Assembly: GCA_002694825.1 (NCBI GenBank)
Contig: NZNH01000050.1
Location: 1 to 36,612 of the forward strand
Direction: 5' to 3'
Length of the DNA stretch: 36,612 nucleotides
From: Acidimicrobiaceae bacterium
GTDB lineage: Bacteria > Actinomycetota > Acidimicrobiia > Acidimicrobiales > Aldehydirespiratoraceae
This document shows positions 1-7,250 of this stretch, in pieces (position 1 is the stretch's first letter; each line of letters opens with the position of its first letter). The position numbers and the translations under genes are program-made. Under the pieces are notes generated by a model. That model ran no database searches, had not been told where the DNA came from, and worked only from the letters and a program-made list of their open reading frames with translations.

Positions 1-1
1 G

Positions 2-529
2 CTGTGGGCCAACCATGTCACCCACCACTCAAGCCGGTACTACAACCTCTCGACCGCACTGCGACAGCCGTGGCAGGGCTATCTCACCTTCGGGATCTTT
101 GCGCCGATGCCGCTCCTCGGCATGCCCGCTCACCACATCGCCAAGGCCGGTCAGCTGAATCTGCTGTACCAGTACTGGATCCACACCGAGACGATCGACA
201 AGCTGCCGGCGCCGATCGAAGCCGTGTTCAACACACCGTCGCATCACCGGGTCCACCACGGTGCGAACCCCCAGTACCTCGACAAGAACTACGGCGGGAT
301 CCTCATCCTCTGGGACAAACTCTTCGGCACGTTCGAGCCCGAACTGCGCCGGGTGAAGTACGGGCTCACCACGAACATTGAGACGTTCAACCCCGTGAAG
401 GTCGGCTACCACGAGACGGTCGACATCGTGAAGGACGTCGTCCGCCGCAAGGGCCTCAAGAACAAGGTGAAATCCGTGCTCGGACGGACCGGCTGGCGGC
501 CCGCCGACGAACTCGACACCGCCGCCTAG
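2..529 (+). CDS. Sterol desaturase / fatty acid hydroxylase family protein (3' part)
   Basis: The reading frame is open from the window edge, so the N-terminus is missing. The visible part begins LWANHVTHHSSRYYN and contains a second histidine cluster, HHRVHHG. These match the HxxHH-type iron-binding clusters of the sterol desaturase / fatty acid hydroxylase superfamily, integral membrane di-iron enzymes that hydroxylate or desaturate lipids. The C-terminal tail after NYGGILILWDKLFGTFEPE is typical of the family, and the protein ends after about 175 visible residues in a basic cytosolic tail. The ATG at 107 is internal, because family motifs lie upstream of it. The substrate cannot be read from sequence. 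Confidence 0.85.
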   Translation: MWANHVTHHSSRYYNLSTALRQPWQGYLTFGIFAPMPLLGMPAHHIAKAGQLNLLYQYWIHTETIDKLPAPIEAVFNTPSHHRVHHGANPQYLDKNYGGILILWDKLFGTFEPELRRVKYGLTTNIETFNPVKVGYHETVDIVKDVVRRKGLKNKVKSVLGRTGWRPADELDTAA

Positions 530-550
530 CCGCCCCGCGCATCGGGATTC

Positions 551-564
551 GAGGGCTCGCCCTC
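551..564. terminator. Short GC hairpin between convergent genes
   Basis: GAGGGC-TC-GCCCTC is a perfect 6-bp inverted repeat between two convergent stop codons (529 and 581). It has no T-tract, so termination is only a suggestion from its position. Confidence 0.35.
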
Positions 565-580
565 ACCATCGACCGGGTCG

Positions 581-1594
581 TCACTCACCCTGGGCCGCCG
601 CCTGGGACTGGCGGTAGCTCACCGCCGGGTAGCGAGGCGGACGTGCCTCATCGGTGCAGGTGGGCAGCACGCGCATGGGCCAGTCGGCGTTGGCGTTGAA
701 GAAGAACGGGATCGAGTAGCGATCGGCGGGTCCCTGGTGGGGTGGAACGAAGTGCTTCACCGACACGAACCGGTCGTTCGTCCACTGTTTGAGGAGTTCA
801 CCGGTGTTGACGACGAGCGCGTCGGCCACCACCGGCGCAGCGACCCACTCCCCGCGTCGCTCAGAGCGAATGGTGAGCCCTTCGGAGTCCTGGGCAAGCA
901 GGGTGAAGAAGGTCGTGTCGACGTGGGGCGCAATGCCGAACTCGTCGGACGGTACGTCACCCACCGGGTGATAGCGGGTCATGCGCAACCGCCAGAAGGG
1001 GTCACGCATGGCGCCGGCGAAGAAGTCGGCCGGGAGCTGGAGCGCTCGGGCGTAGACCGGCACGAGCTCGAGCGCGACCCGTTCGATCTCTGCGGCGTAG
1101 GCCTCGACCGCTCGCCGGAAGTCGGGCACGAGTGCCGGGTCGGGCCACGCCGCGTCGGCGAGCGACAGCCCCACATCCCGCTTGAAGATGATCGCCTCGT
1201 TGAGGTTGCCCTTCGCCCGCCGGGGCAGCTTGCGCTCACCCACCGGCAGGTAGCCGGCACCGGGCACGACCGTGTCGGGGGTGTCCATCCGAATCGGCAA
1301 CTTGGCATCGTCGGGCAAGGTGAGAAACGCCTTGGCAGCGGCAAACGCGTCAGCGATCACCGAGGCGTCGATGCCGTGGCCGGTCAGAAAGTGGAAGCCG
1401 ACCTCCTCACCGATCACTCGGACCTGGTCACCGAGCGCGTCGAGCTCGGCCGGATCACCCGAAGCGCGCCATGCGGAAACGTCGACGATCGGAATGTCGT
1501 CGTGCGTGGCGGGAGCGATCGTGCTGACGTCCCATAACTCGGCCTCCGCGACGAGCTCTCGCTCTCGAGCCTCAGCGAAGTCGTCGGTGGCCAC
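581..1594 (-). CDS. Isopenicillin N synthase-like 2-oxoglutarate/Fe(II) oxygenase
   Basis: This 337-residue protein belongs to the isopenicillin N synthase / plant-type 2OG-Fe(II) oxygenase family. It has the N-terminal DIOX_N region (IPIVDVSAW, then GFHFLTGHG at about 66-74). The jelly-roll core carries the iron triad H224-x-D226 (APHVDTT) and H281 (VKHFV), and R292-x-S294 (RYS) is the 2-oxoglutarate-binding pair, so the site looks intact. It starts at GTG, 14 nt after the aldolase stop on the same strand, and is probably co-transcribed with it. Members act on many small molecules and the substrate here is unknown. It is not evidence for beta-lactam synthesis. Confidence 0.85.
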   Translation of the reverse strand: MATDDFAEARERELVAEAELWDVSTIAPATHDDIPIVDVSAWRASGDPAELDALGDQVRVIGEEVGFHFLTGHGIDASVIADAFAAAKAFLTLPDDAKLPIRMDTPDTVVPGAGYLPVGERKLPRRAKGNLNEAIIFKRDVGLSLADAAWPDPALVPDFRRAVEAYAAEIERVALELVPVYARALQLPADFFAGAMRDPFWRLRMTRYHPVGDVPSDEFGIAPHVDTTFFTLLAQDSEGLTIRSERRGEWVAAPVVADALVVNTGELLKQWTNDRFVSVKHFVPPHQGPADRYSIPFFFNANADWPMRVLPTCTDEARPPRYPAVSYRQSQAAAQGE

Positions 1595-1608
1595 GACGGA
1601 CGTTGGGA

Positions 1609-2496
1609 TCAGGTTGCGCTGGCGGCGGCGATCGACGCGATGGTGGCGTCGAGCGTCGTGTTGAACTCATCGTCGGTCTGCTTGGCGCTCAGACCCTCGG
1701 CGAGTGCCCGAGAGAAGCTCGCGATCATGCCGTTCTGGCGGGCCAGGATCTCGTTCGATTCGTCACGGCTGTACCCGCCCGACAGGGCCACGACCTTGAG
1801 CACCTTCGGGTGGTCGATGAGGTCGGCGTAGAAGTTGTCGATGCTCGGCAACGACAGCTTCAGCATCACTTCGGTGCCGTCGTCGAGCGCATCGAGATTG
1901 CGATGGATCGCCGCCTTGAGCATCTCCTCGCACTCGACCTTGGTCGGGCTGTGGATGTCGACCTCGGGTTCGATGATCGGCATCAGGCCGTGACCGAGAA
2001 TCTGAAGTCCGATCTCGAATTGCTGGTCGACGACTGCGTCGATACCGGCGGTGTTTGCGTGCTTGACGACCGAACGCATCTTGGTGCCGAACATGCCCTT
2101 TTCGACCCCACGCTCAAGCAGGGCGTCGAGATCCGGCATCGCCTTCATCACCTGCGCACCGTCGACCTCATCGGCGAGGCCCTGGTCGCACTTGAGGAAC
2201 GGGACGACACCCTTGTTGTTCCACAAGAACGCCGCCGAGCCCTGACCTTCGATCTCGCGATCCATGGTCATCTCGAAGAGGATCGCACCGAGGACCCGGT
2301 CGCCGTCGAAGGCGGGGCTCGTGATGATGCGGCTCCGCATGGCGTGGACCATGTCGAACATCTCATTGTCGCCGTCGTACTCGGACTCCTCGATGCCGTA
2401 GGCGAGCAGCGCCTTCGGGGTCGAGCCGCCACTCTGATCAAGCGCCGCCAGGAAGCCGGTGCTGGAGCGGACCTTGTCGAGCATGTCCTCGTGCAT
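1609..2496 (-). CDS. Class I fructose-bisphosphate aldolase
   Basis: This is a 295-residue class I (Schiff-base) fructose-1,6-bisphosphate aldolase of the compact bacterial type, catalysing reversible cleavage to dihydroxyacetone phosphate and glyceraldehyde 3-phosphate. The N-terminus MLDKVRSSTGFLAALDQSGG is diagnostic. K213 in MLKLSLPS is the likely Schiff-base lysine. The frame runs upstream to a TTG at 2529, but the ATG at 2496 has AGGAG about 9 nt before it and fits the family N-terminus, so it was chosen. A TAGGGT hexamer (complement of 2532-2537) is a likely -10 element. It leads a two-gene unit with the downstream oxygenase. Confidence 0.9.
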   Translation of the reverse strand: MHEDMLDKVRSSTGFLAALDQSGGSTPKALLAYGIEESEYDGDNEMFDMVHAMRSRIITSPAFDGDRVLGAILFEMTMDREIEGQGSAAFLWNNKGVVPFLKCDQGLADEVDGAQVMKAMPDLDALLERGVEKGMFGTKMRSVVKHANTAGIDAVVDQQFEIGLQILGHGLMPIIEPEVDIHSPTKVECEEMLKAAIHRNLDALDDGTEVMLKLSLPSIDNFYADLIDHPKVLKVVALSGGYSRDESNEILARQNGMIASFSRALAEGLSAKQTDDEFNTTLDATIASIAAASAT

Positions 2497-2531
2497 GTGG
2501 GGGTTCTCCTGAGATTCCTCGGACCTCAATC

Positions 2532-2537
2532 ACCCTA
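2532..2537 (-). promoter_or_regulatory. -10 element of the aldolase operon
   Basis: On the minus strand this reads TAGGGT, 35 nt upstream of the aldolase ATG. A Shine-Dalgarno AGGAG lies in between, so this gene has a leader, unlike many others in the window. Confidence 0.4.
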
Positions 2538-2577
2538 CCGTTCGGTCGAGCGACGGCGAGGGTGAAAGAATCAGCCG

Positions 2578-3426
2578 GTGACCTCCCCCACCAACGACAT
2601 CGAGATCCTCCGCGACTGGGTCGGCCGCGAGCAGGTCATCGTCCATCCGATCGAGCCAGGCGTCGTGCGTCGCTTCGAACTCGCCCTCGATCACGAGCCC
2701 GTCCTGGGCGTCGGCGACCCGCTCCCTCCGATGTGGCACGTTGCCTTCTTCCTCGAGGTCGCCCCGACCGCTGGCCTCGGCATCGACGGCCATCCACAGC
2801 GCGGCGGTTTCCTGCCGCCGGTGGCGCTCCCCCGCCGTATGTGGGCCGGCAGCCGCCTCGAGTTCCACGCCCCAATACCAATCGGGGCCGACGCGGTCAC
2901 GACTTCCACCGTCGATGACGTCGTGATCAAGGAGGGCAAGACGGGGACCCTCTGTTTCGTCACGGTGTCGCATCGCACCGAGGTCGACGGAACGCGCTGC
3001 ATCGTGGAGCAGCAGGACCTCGTCTACCGCGACGACCCCGGCGTCGACGCGCCGAAGCGACAGCCCGAACCCGCGCCGACCGACGCCGATGTCAGCGAGA
3101 CGGTCACCCCGAGCGAGGTCCTGCTCTTCCGCTATTCGGCGCTCACCTTCAACGGCCACCGCATCCACTACGACCGTCGCTACGCGAGCGATGTCGAGGG
3201 CTATGGCGGGCTCGTCGTGCACGGCCCCCTCACCGCCACCCTGCTCGCCGAACTCGCAGCAGACACCGGCGGTGAACTTGCGACCTTTTCGTTCCGTGGC
3301 GTCTCGCCGCTGCTCGACACGGCGCCGTTTTCGATCCACGGTCGCCGCTCCGAGTCCGGCATGGATCTCTGGGCGGCCAACCCCAGCGGTGGCCTCGCCA
3401 TGACGGCGAACGCCACCTTTCGTTGA
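2578..3426 (+). CDS. MaoC / FAS1-like double hot-dog hydratase (mesaconyl-C4-CoA hydratase-like)
   Basis: This 282-residue protein has two hot-dog halves. An N-terminal FAS1-like dehydratase half (about 10-150) carries RRMWAGSRLEFHAPI. The C-terminal MaoC half carries RYSALTFNGHRIHYDRRYA, then EGYGGLVVHGPL. The C-terminal motif (FNGHRIHYD and VVHGP) is that of HTD2 / mesaconyl-C4-CoA hydratase proteins, which hydrate or dehydrate short acyl-CoA thioesters. The GTG at 2578 is the first start of the frame and has an AAGAAT hexamer six bases before it, a weak leaderless pattern. It diverges from the aldolase gene. The exact acyl-CoA substrate cannot be assigned. Confidence 0.8.
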   Translation: MTSPTNDIEILRDWVGREQVIVHPIEPGVVRRFELALDHEPVLGVGDPLPPMWHVAFFLEVAPTAGLGIDGHPQRGGFLPPVALPRRMWAGSRLEFHAPIPIGADAVTTSTVDDVVIKEGKTGTLCFVTVSHRTEVDGTRCIVEQQDLVYRDDPGVDAPKRQPEPAPTDADVSETVTPSEVLLFRYSALTFNGHRIHYDRRYASDVEGYGGLVVHGPLTATLLAELAADTGGELATFSFRGVSPLLDTAPFSIHGRRSESGMDLWAANPSGGLAMTANATFR

Positions 3427-3479
3427 TCGTTCACGACCAAGCAGGCCCAAGCAGGTCTCGATCGTGCCACCCGGCGCGA

Positions 3480-3493
3480 TGTAATCGCTTACA
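3480..3493. promoter_or_regulatory. LacI-type operator upstream of the sugar ABC ATPase
   Basis: TGTAATCGCTTACA is an inverted repeat (TGTAA/TTACA) around a central CG, the pattern of LacI-family and cre-type operators. It abuts a plausible promoter, GTGACA (3496-3501), 18 bp, AATAGT (3520-3525), upstream of the ATG at 3562. Confidence 0.6.
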
Positions 3494-3561
3494 CCGTGAC
3501 AAACAGCGGCTTCTCATGGAATAGTTGCAGCTCGAACTTCGGTTTCTCAGGGGGACCACCG

Positions 3562-4710
3562 ATGGCAACCGTCACGCTGGACAAAATCAACAAGGTGTAC
3601 CCGAACGGCTTCCACGCCATTCACGATCTCGACCTCGAGATCGCCGATACCGAATTCCTCGTGCTCGTCGGTCCGTCAGGCTGCGGCAAGTCCACCGCAC
3701 TCCGCATGATCGCCGGCCTGGAGGAGATCTCCGGCGGCGAGATGCGCATCGGCGACAACGTCGTCAACGATGTCGAGCCCAAGGATCGCGACATCGCGAT
3801 GGTGTTCCAGAACTATGCGCTCTACCCCCACATGACCGTGCGGGACAACATCGGTTTCGCCCTCAAGCTCGCCAAGACACCGAAGGCCGAAATCGACGCA
3901 CGGGTTGAGGAAGCGGCACGCATCCTCGAACTCACCGAGCAACTCGGAAAGCGGCCCGGCCAACTCTCCGGTGGTCAGCGCCAGCGGGTCGCCATGGGAA
4001 GAGCGATCGTGCGCGAGCCGTCCGCCTTCCTCATGGACGAGCCGCTCTCCAACCTCGACGCCAAGCTCCGCGTGCAGATGCGAGCCGAGATCGCCCGCCT
4101 CCAACGCGACCTCGGCGTCACGACCGTGTACGTCACCCACGACCAGGTGGAAGCCATGACCATGGGCGATCGCGTCTGTGTCCTCAAGGACGGCCACCTC
4201 CAGCAGATCGACACTCCCCAGAATCTCTACGACAAGCCCGACAATGTGTTCGTCGCCGCCTTCATCGGCTCGCCCTCTATGAACCTCAACGAGGGCACCC
4301 TTGCAGGCACGAACCTCACCTTGGGATCGCACACCATCGAACTTTCGGCCGACGTCTTCGAGAAGCGCCCTGGCCTGAAGGAGTTTGACGGCAGAGACAT
4401 CATCGTCGGCATCCGACCCGAAGATCTCGAAGACGCAAGCCTTGCCCCCGAGGAGAAGAAGGGCGCCACCATCGCCACCACCTGCACACTCACCGAGGCG
4501 CTCGGCTCGGAGATCATCGTGCACTTCGAACTCGACGCTCCCCGCGTCGATGCCGGTGACCCCGACGCGGTCGACGACCTCGGCGAGCACGCAGCGGTCG
4601 GCCGCTTCGATCCGCGAAGCAGGGTGACCATCGGCAACGCCATGGAGATCGCGATCAACACCGGCAATCTGCACTTCTTCGATCCGCAGAGCCGGACCGC
4701 CATCTGGTAG
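3562..4710 (+). CDS. Sugar ABC transporter ATPase, MsiK/UgpC/MalK type
   Basis: This 382-residue ATPase powers carbohydrate import at the cytoplasmic face of the membrane. The nucleotide-binding domain has Walker A GPSGCGKST (37-45), Q-loop Q83, signature LSGGQ (135-139), Walker B AFLMDE (155-160) and switch H193 (VTHDQ). A C-terminal TOBE/MalK-type regulatory region follows (from about 240, GIRPEDLE). The start is the ATG with AGGGGGA upstream; an earlier GTG at 3496 would add an unrelated stretch and sits in the promoter. No permease or binding protein is adjacent, as with the shared ATPase MsiK of actinomycetes. An upstream LacI-type operator suggests sugar-responsive control. Confidence 0.92.
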   Translation: MATVTLDKINKVYPNGFHAIHDLDLEIADTEFLVLVGPSGCGKSTALRMIAGLEEISGGEMRIGDNVVNDVEPKDRDIAMVFQNYALYPHMTVRDNIGFALKLAKTPKAEIDARVEEAARILELTEQLGKRPGQLSGGQRQRVAMGRAIVREPSAFLMDEPLSNLDAKLRVQMRAEIARLQRDLGVTTVYVTHDQVEAMTMGDRVCVLKDGHLQQIDTPQNLYDKPDNVFVAAFIGSPSMNLNEGTLAGTNLTLGSHTIELSADVFEKRPGLKEFDGRDIIVGIRPEDLEDASLAPEEKKGATIATTCTLTEALGSEIIVHFELDAPRVDAGDPDAVDDLGEHAAVGRFDPRSRVTIGNAMEIAINTGNLHFFDPQSRTAIW

Positions 4711-4758
4711 TCGGTCGGCGGCAGCCGGCATCCCACCGCCAACGGATTCACCCTGACG

Positions 4759-5214
4759 TCAGTGGTGAGAGGTGACAGCCATTCGGTGTTCGCCGTCGCC
4801 GACGTGCTGATCCGATTGCTGCTGGCGTTCGCGTAGGTGGAGTCCGAGGAAGATGCCCGGGATGGCGACCAGGCCGAGCATCGCACCGGACGACACCATG
4901 ACGAGCGCCGGTGCCGGGCACGTGCCGGCGAGCGCCCAACCGATGCCGAACAGTGCGCCGCCCTGAATGTGGTGCTTCTCGGGCATCGAGCGCGAAAGCG
5001 AGAGTTCGCCACCGAACGGCGTGTTCATGCCGCGCCGCTCGAGAAGGTAGAGCAGCGGCGCCGACACTGCGATCGCCGAGGCCATGAACCAGAAGACGTC
5101 GAACTCGTCGAGGCGCAGCATCGCATGGATGGTGCCGTACTCGTGGAGGTTGGAGGCGGCGAGCACGCCGCCGAAGGCGATACCGAAGAGCAGGCCGATG
5201 ATGTTGAGCCTCAC
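4759..5214 (-). CDS. YeeE/YedE family membrane protein, second half
   Basis: This 151-residue membrane protein starts MRLNIIGLLFGIAFGGVLAASNL and has about four hydrophobic segments. The motif GGALFGIGWALAGTCPAPALV is the conserved cysteine-containing signature of YeeE/YedE transporters. In many bacteria the roughly 350-residue transporter is split into two genes, and this is the second half. Its ATG overlaps the stop of the first half by 4 bp (ATGA), so the two are translationally coupled and probably assemble together. YeeE was shown to import thiosulfate in some species. Here the link with a persulfide dioxygenase supports transport of a sulfur compound. The C-terminus is a hydrophilic, His-rich tail. 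Confidence 0.82.
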   Translation of the reverse strand: MRLNIIGLLFGIAFGGVLAASNLHEYGTIHAMLRLDEFDVFWFMASAIAVSAPLLYLLERRGMNTPFGGELSLSRSMPEKHHIQGGALFGIGWALAGTCPAPALVMVSSGAMLGLVAIPGIFLGLHLRERQQQSDQHVGDGEHRMAVTSHH

Positions 5215-5690
5215 AGGTCACCCCCGGTCGCAAGTCGCAGGACGAAGGTGGTGAGGATCGCCGTCGCCATGAAGGTGACGGTGACAGCCATGCTCGCAGG
5301 CGAGCGCTGGGCGGTGCCGCACATGCCGTGGCCGGAGGTGCAGCCACCGGCCACCGCTGCGCCGTAGCCCAACAGCGTTGCACCGCCGAACACGAGAGGG
5401 ATCGTCGCCCACAGCGGGAACACATCGCGCATGGCGTCGTACCCCGACCGGATCTCAGCGCCCTCGCGGAACACCTGGGTGACGAGTAGGCCGCCGACGA
5501 ACAGACCGACGAAGTACCAGATCCGCCAGACGACGACGTCGCTTCGGCGACGGATGAGTCCGGAGGTCTGGACATAGGCGCCGCTGGCACCGAGCGGCTG
5601 GTTGGCCACGACGAAGAGACCGACAATCAACAGACCGAGGATCGGACCACCGACGAACCACGCCAGCCGGTCCGGAAGGGCATCGAACAT
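5211..5690 (-). CDS. YeeE/YedE family membrane protein, first half
   Basis: This 159-residue protein has four likely membrane segments: residues about 10-30, WRIWYFVGLFVGGLLV, PLVFGGATLLGYGAAV, and the C-terminal MAVTVTFMATAILTTFVL. The motif AAVAGGCTSGHGMCGTAQRSP is the hallmark cysteine signature of YeeE/YedE (sulf_transp) proteins and probably lines the sulfur-compound path. The ATG has GAAAGG upstream. It lies 36 bp after the persulfide dioxygenase gene and overlaps the second half by 4 bp, giving the order dioxygenase, YedE-N, YedE-C in one operon. The function of importing thiosulfate or a related compound is inferred. Confidence 0.85.
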   Translation of the reverse strand: MFDALPDRLAWFVGGPILGLLIVGLFVVANQPLGASGAYVQTSGLIRRRSDVVVWRIWYFVGLFVGGLLVTQVFREGAEIRSGYDAMRDVFPLWATIPLVFGGATLLGYGAAVAGGCTSGHGMCGTAQRSPASMAVTVTFMATAILTTFVLRLATGGDL

Positions 5691-5726
5691 GCGCAGTGCC
5701 TTTCGAGCGGAGAGAGGGGGGAGAGA

Positions 5727-7112
5727 TCAGGCCGACTGCGCTTCGTGGGCGGCGGTCCAGGCGCCGTAGCCGCCGAGCAGATCGGAGACGTCGGCGAATC
5801 CGGCCGAGACGAGGCGGCTGGCACCGATCGACGAGCGGTAGCCGCCGGCGCAATAGACGACGGTGGGCTTCGAGGCGTCGAGCGAGGCCAGCATGCTGTT
5901 GAGCTGCGGGAGCGGGGCGAGGATCGCGCCCTCGATCATCCCACCCTCGGCTTCGCCGGGGCCTCGAACGTCGACGAGCTGTAGCTCGGGCGAGGACGCT
6001 ATGGCGTCACGCAGCGCAGCGACGTCGAGACGGCTGCCGCGGGCGACTTCGTCGGGATTGTCGAGGAACGCCTGCTCGGCATCGCGCAAGCAACCGACGA
6101 CGTTGTCGAAGCCGATGCGGGCCAGGCGGTTCTTGGCTTCGCGCTGTTGGCCTTCCTCGGCAACGATCACGATCGGCGCACCCGGCTGGACGACACCACC
6201 GGCGAACTCGGCGTACCGACCGGCCATGCCGATGTTGATCGATCCAATCAGGTGTCCGAGAGCGAACTCGACGGGATCGCGGGTGTCAACAACGGCGGCA
6301 CCGCGACGCTGCCAGCGAGCGACCTCCTCGACCGAGAGTGACACCGGCTCGGCGTGCTCGTCGAGCAGCGCACGATTCTCGCGATTGAGCATGGCATCGA
6401 AGGCGAAATACGCTGGCGCTGTCGGCTGACCCTCGGTGACGGCGAGCACGAAGTCGTCCTTGCTCATCGGCTGCAGGGCGTAGTTGCCGGCACGCTGCTC
6501 ACCGATGGTCGACGACGTATCGGTCGAGAGGTTCTTGCCGCAGGCGGAACCGGCGCCGTGCGCAGGGAAGACCCGGGTTGCGTCGGGCAGGGTGAGCAGC
6601 CGCTCGTGGAGCGAGTCGTAGAGCTGGCCGGCGAGTTCGTCGGCGGTGACACCGATCGACGAAAGCAGGTCGGGACGGCCGACGTCGCCGATGAACATGG
6701 TGTCGCCGGTGAGCACGGCGTACGGCGTCTCGTCGTCGGCGTGCTCGTAGACCACGATCGAGATCGATTCGGGCGTGTGGCCCGGGGTGTGACGGATCTC
6801 GAGGGTGACGTCACCGAGGCTGTATCGCTCGCCGTCGGCAAAGCCTCGGGATTCGAACTCGGTGACGGCGACATCGCCATACCCGATCTCCGCCCCGGTG
6901 GCGGCAGCCAGCTCGAGATGGCCCGAGAGAAAGTCGGCGTGGAAGTGCGTCTCGAGCACCAACTCGATCGTGAGCCCGTGCTCCTCGGCCGTCTCGAGAT
7001 ACGGCGACACGTCGCGACGGGGGTCGACGACGACGGCACGCTTCGTGCTCTCGTCGGCGATGACATAGGAGGCCTGCGAGAGGCAATCGAGATAGTGCTG
7101 TTCGAAGAGCAT
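5727..7112 (-). CDS. Persulfide dioxygenase-rhodanese fusion (MBL fold plus two rhodanese domains)
   Basis: This 461-residue cytoplasmic protein starts with an ETHE1-like metallo-beta-lactamase domain (1-250). It has THFHADFLSGH (H56, H58, D60), H112 in HTPGH and D137 in TGDTMF, the residues that hold the single iron of persulfide dioxygenases, which oxidise glutathione or similar persulfide to sulfite. Two rhodanese domains follow. The first (about 258-345) lacks the catalytic cysteine (IVAEEG). The second (about 360-458) has C421 in YCAGGYRSS. The ATG at 7112 follows AAAGGA and begins with the family N-terminus; extending to 7238 would run through the promoter. It heads an operon with the two YedE halves. 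Confidence 0.9.
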   Translation of the reverse strand: MLFEQHYLDCLSQASYVIADESTKRAVVVDPRRDVSPYLETAEEHGLTIELVLETHFHADFLSGHLELAAATGAEIGYGDVAVTEFESRGFADGERYSLGDVTLEIRHTPGHTPESISIVVYEHADDETPYAVLTGDTMFIGDVGRPDLLSSIGVTADELAGQLYDSLHERLLTLPDATRVFPAHGAGSACGKNLSTDTSSTIGEQRAGNYALQPMSKDDFVLAVTEGQPTAPAYFAFDAMLNRENRALLDEHAEPVSLSVEEVARWQRRGAAVVDTRDPVEFALGHLIGSINIGMAGRYAEFAGGVVQPGAPIVIVAEEGQQREAKNRLARIGFDNVVGCLRDAEQAFLDNPDEVARGSRLDVAALRDAIASSPELQLVDVRGPGEAEGGMIEGAILAPLPQLNSMLASLDASKPTVVYCAGGYRSSIGASRLVSAGFADVSDLLGGYGAWTAAHEAQSA

Positions 7113-7183
7113 CCGGTTCGTCCTTTCACCGTGAGCTTCCCGATGAGCAACGGAAGCCGTGGTCGCTTGACGGCAACATCTCA

Positions 7184-7212
7184 AGTACAGTAAATGTCCG
7201 TACATTTTGCAA
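7184..7212 (-). promoter_or_regulatory. Promoter of the persulfide dioxygenase operon with a palindromic operator in its spacer
   Basis: On the minus strand, TTGCAA (7207-7212) and TGTACT (7184-7189) are separated by exactly 17 bp. The spacer holds a near-perfect 16-bp palindrome, AAATGTCCGTACATTT (7192-7207), with one mismatched pair. A repressor bound there would block RNA polymerase. ArsR- and TetR-type regulators use such sites; the regulator is not encoded next to it. Confidence 0.6.
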
Positions 7213-7250
7213 GGGCGACGCGTTCGCCCCGCCCCCACCGACCGGCGGGA

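Noticed and set aside
7113-7238. Upstream extension of the persulfide dioxygenase
   Set aside because: It would run through the promoter and operator. AAAGGA before the ATG at 7112 marks the true start.
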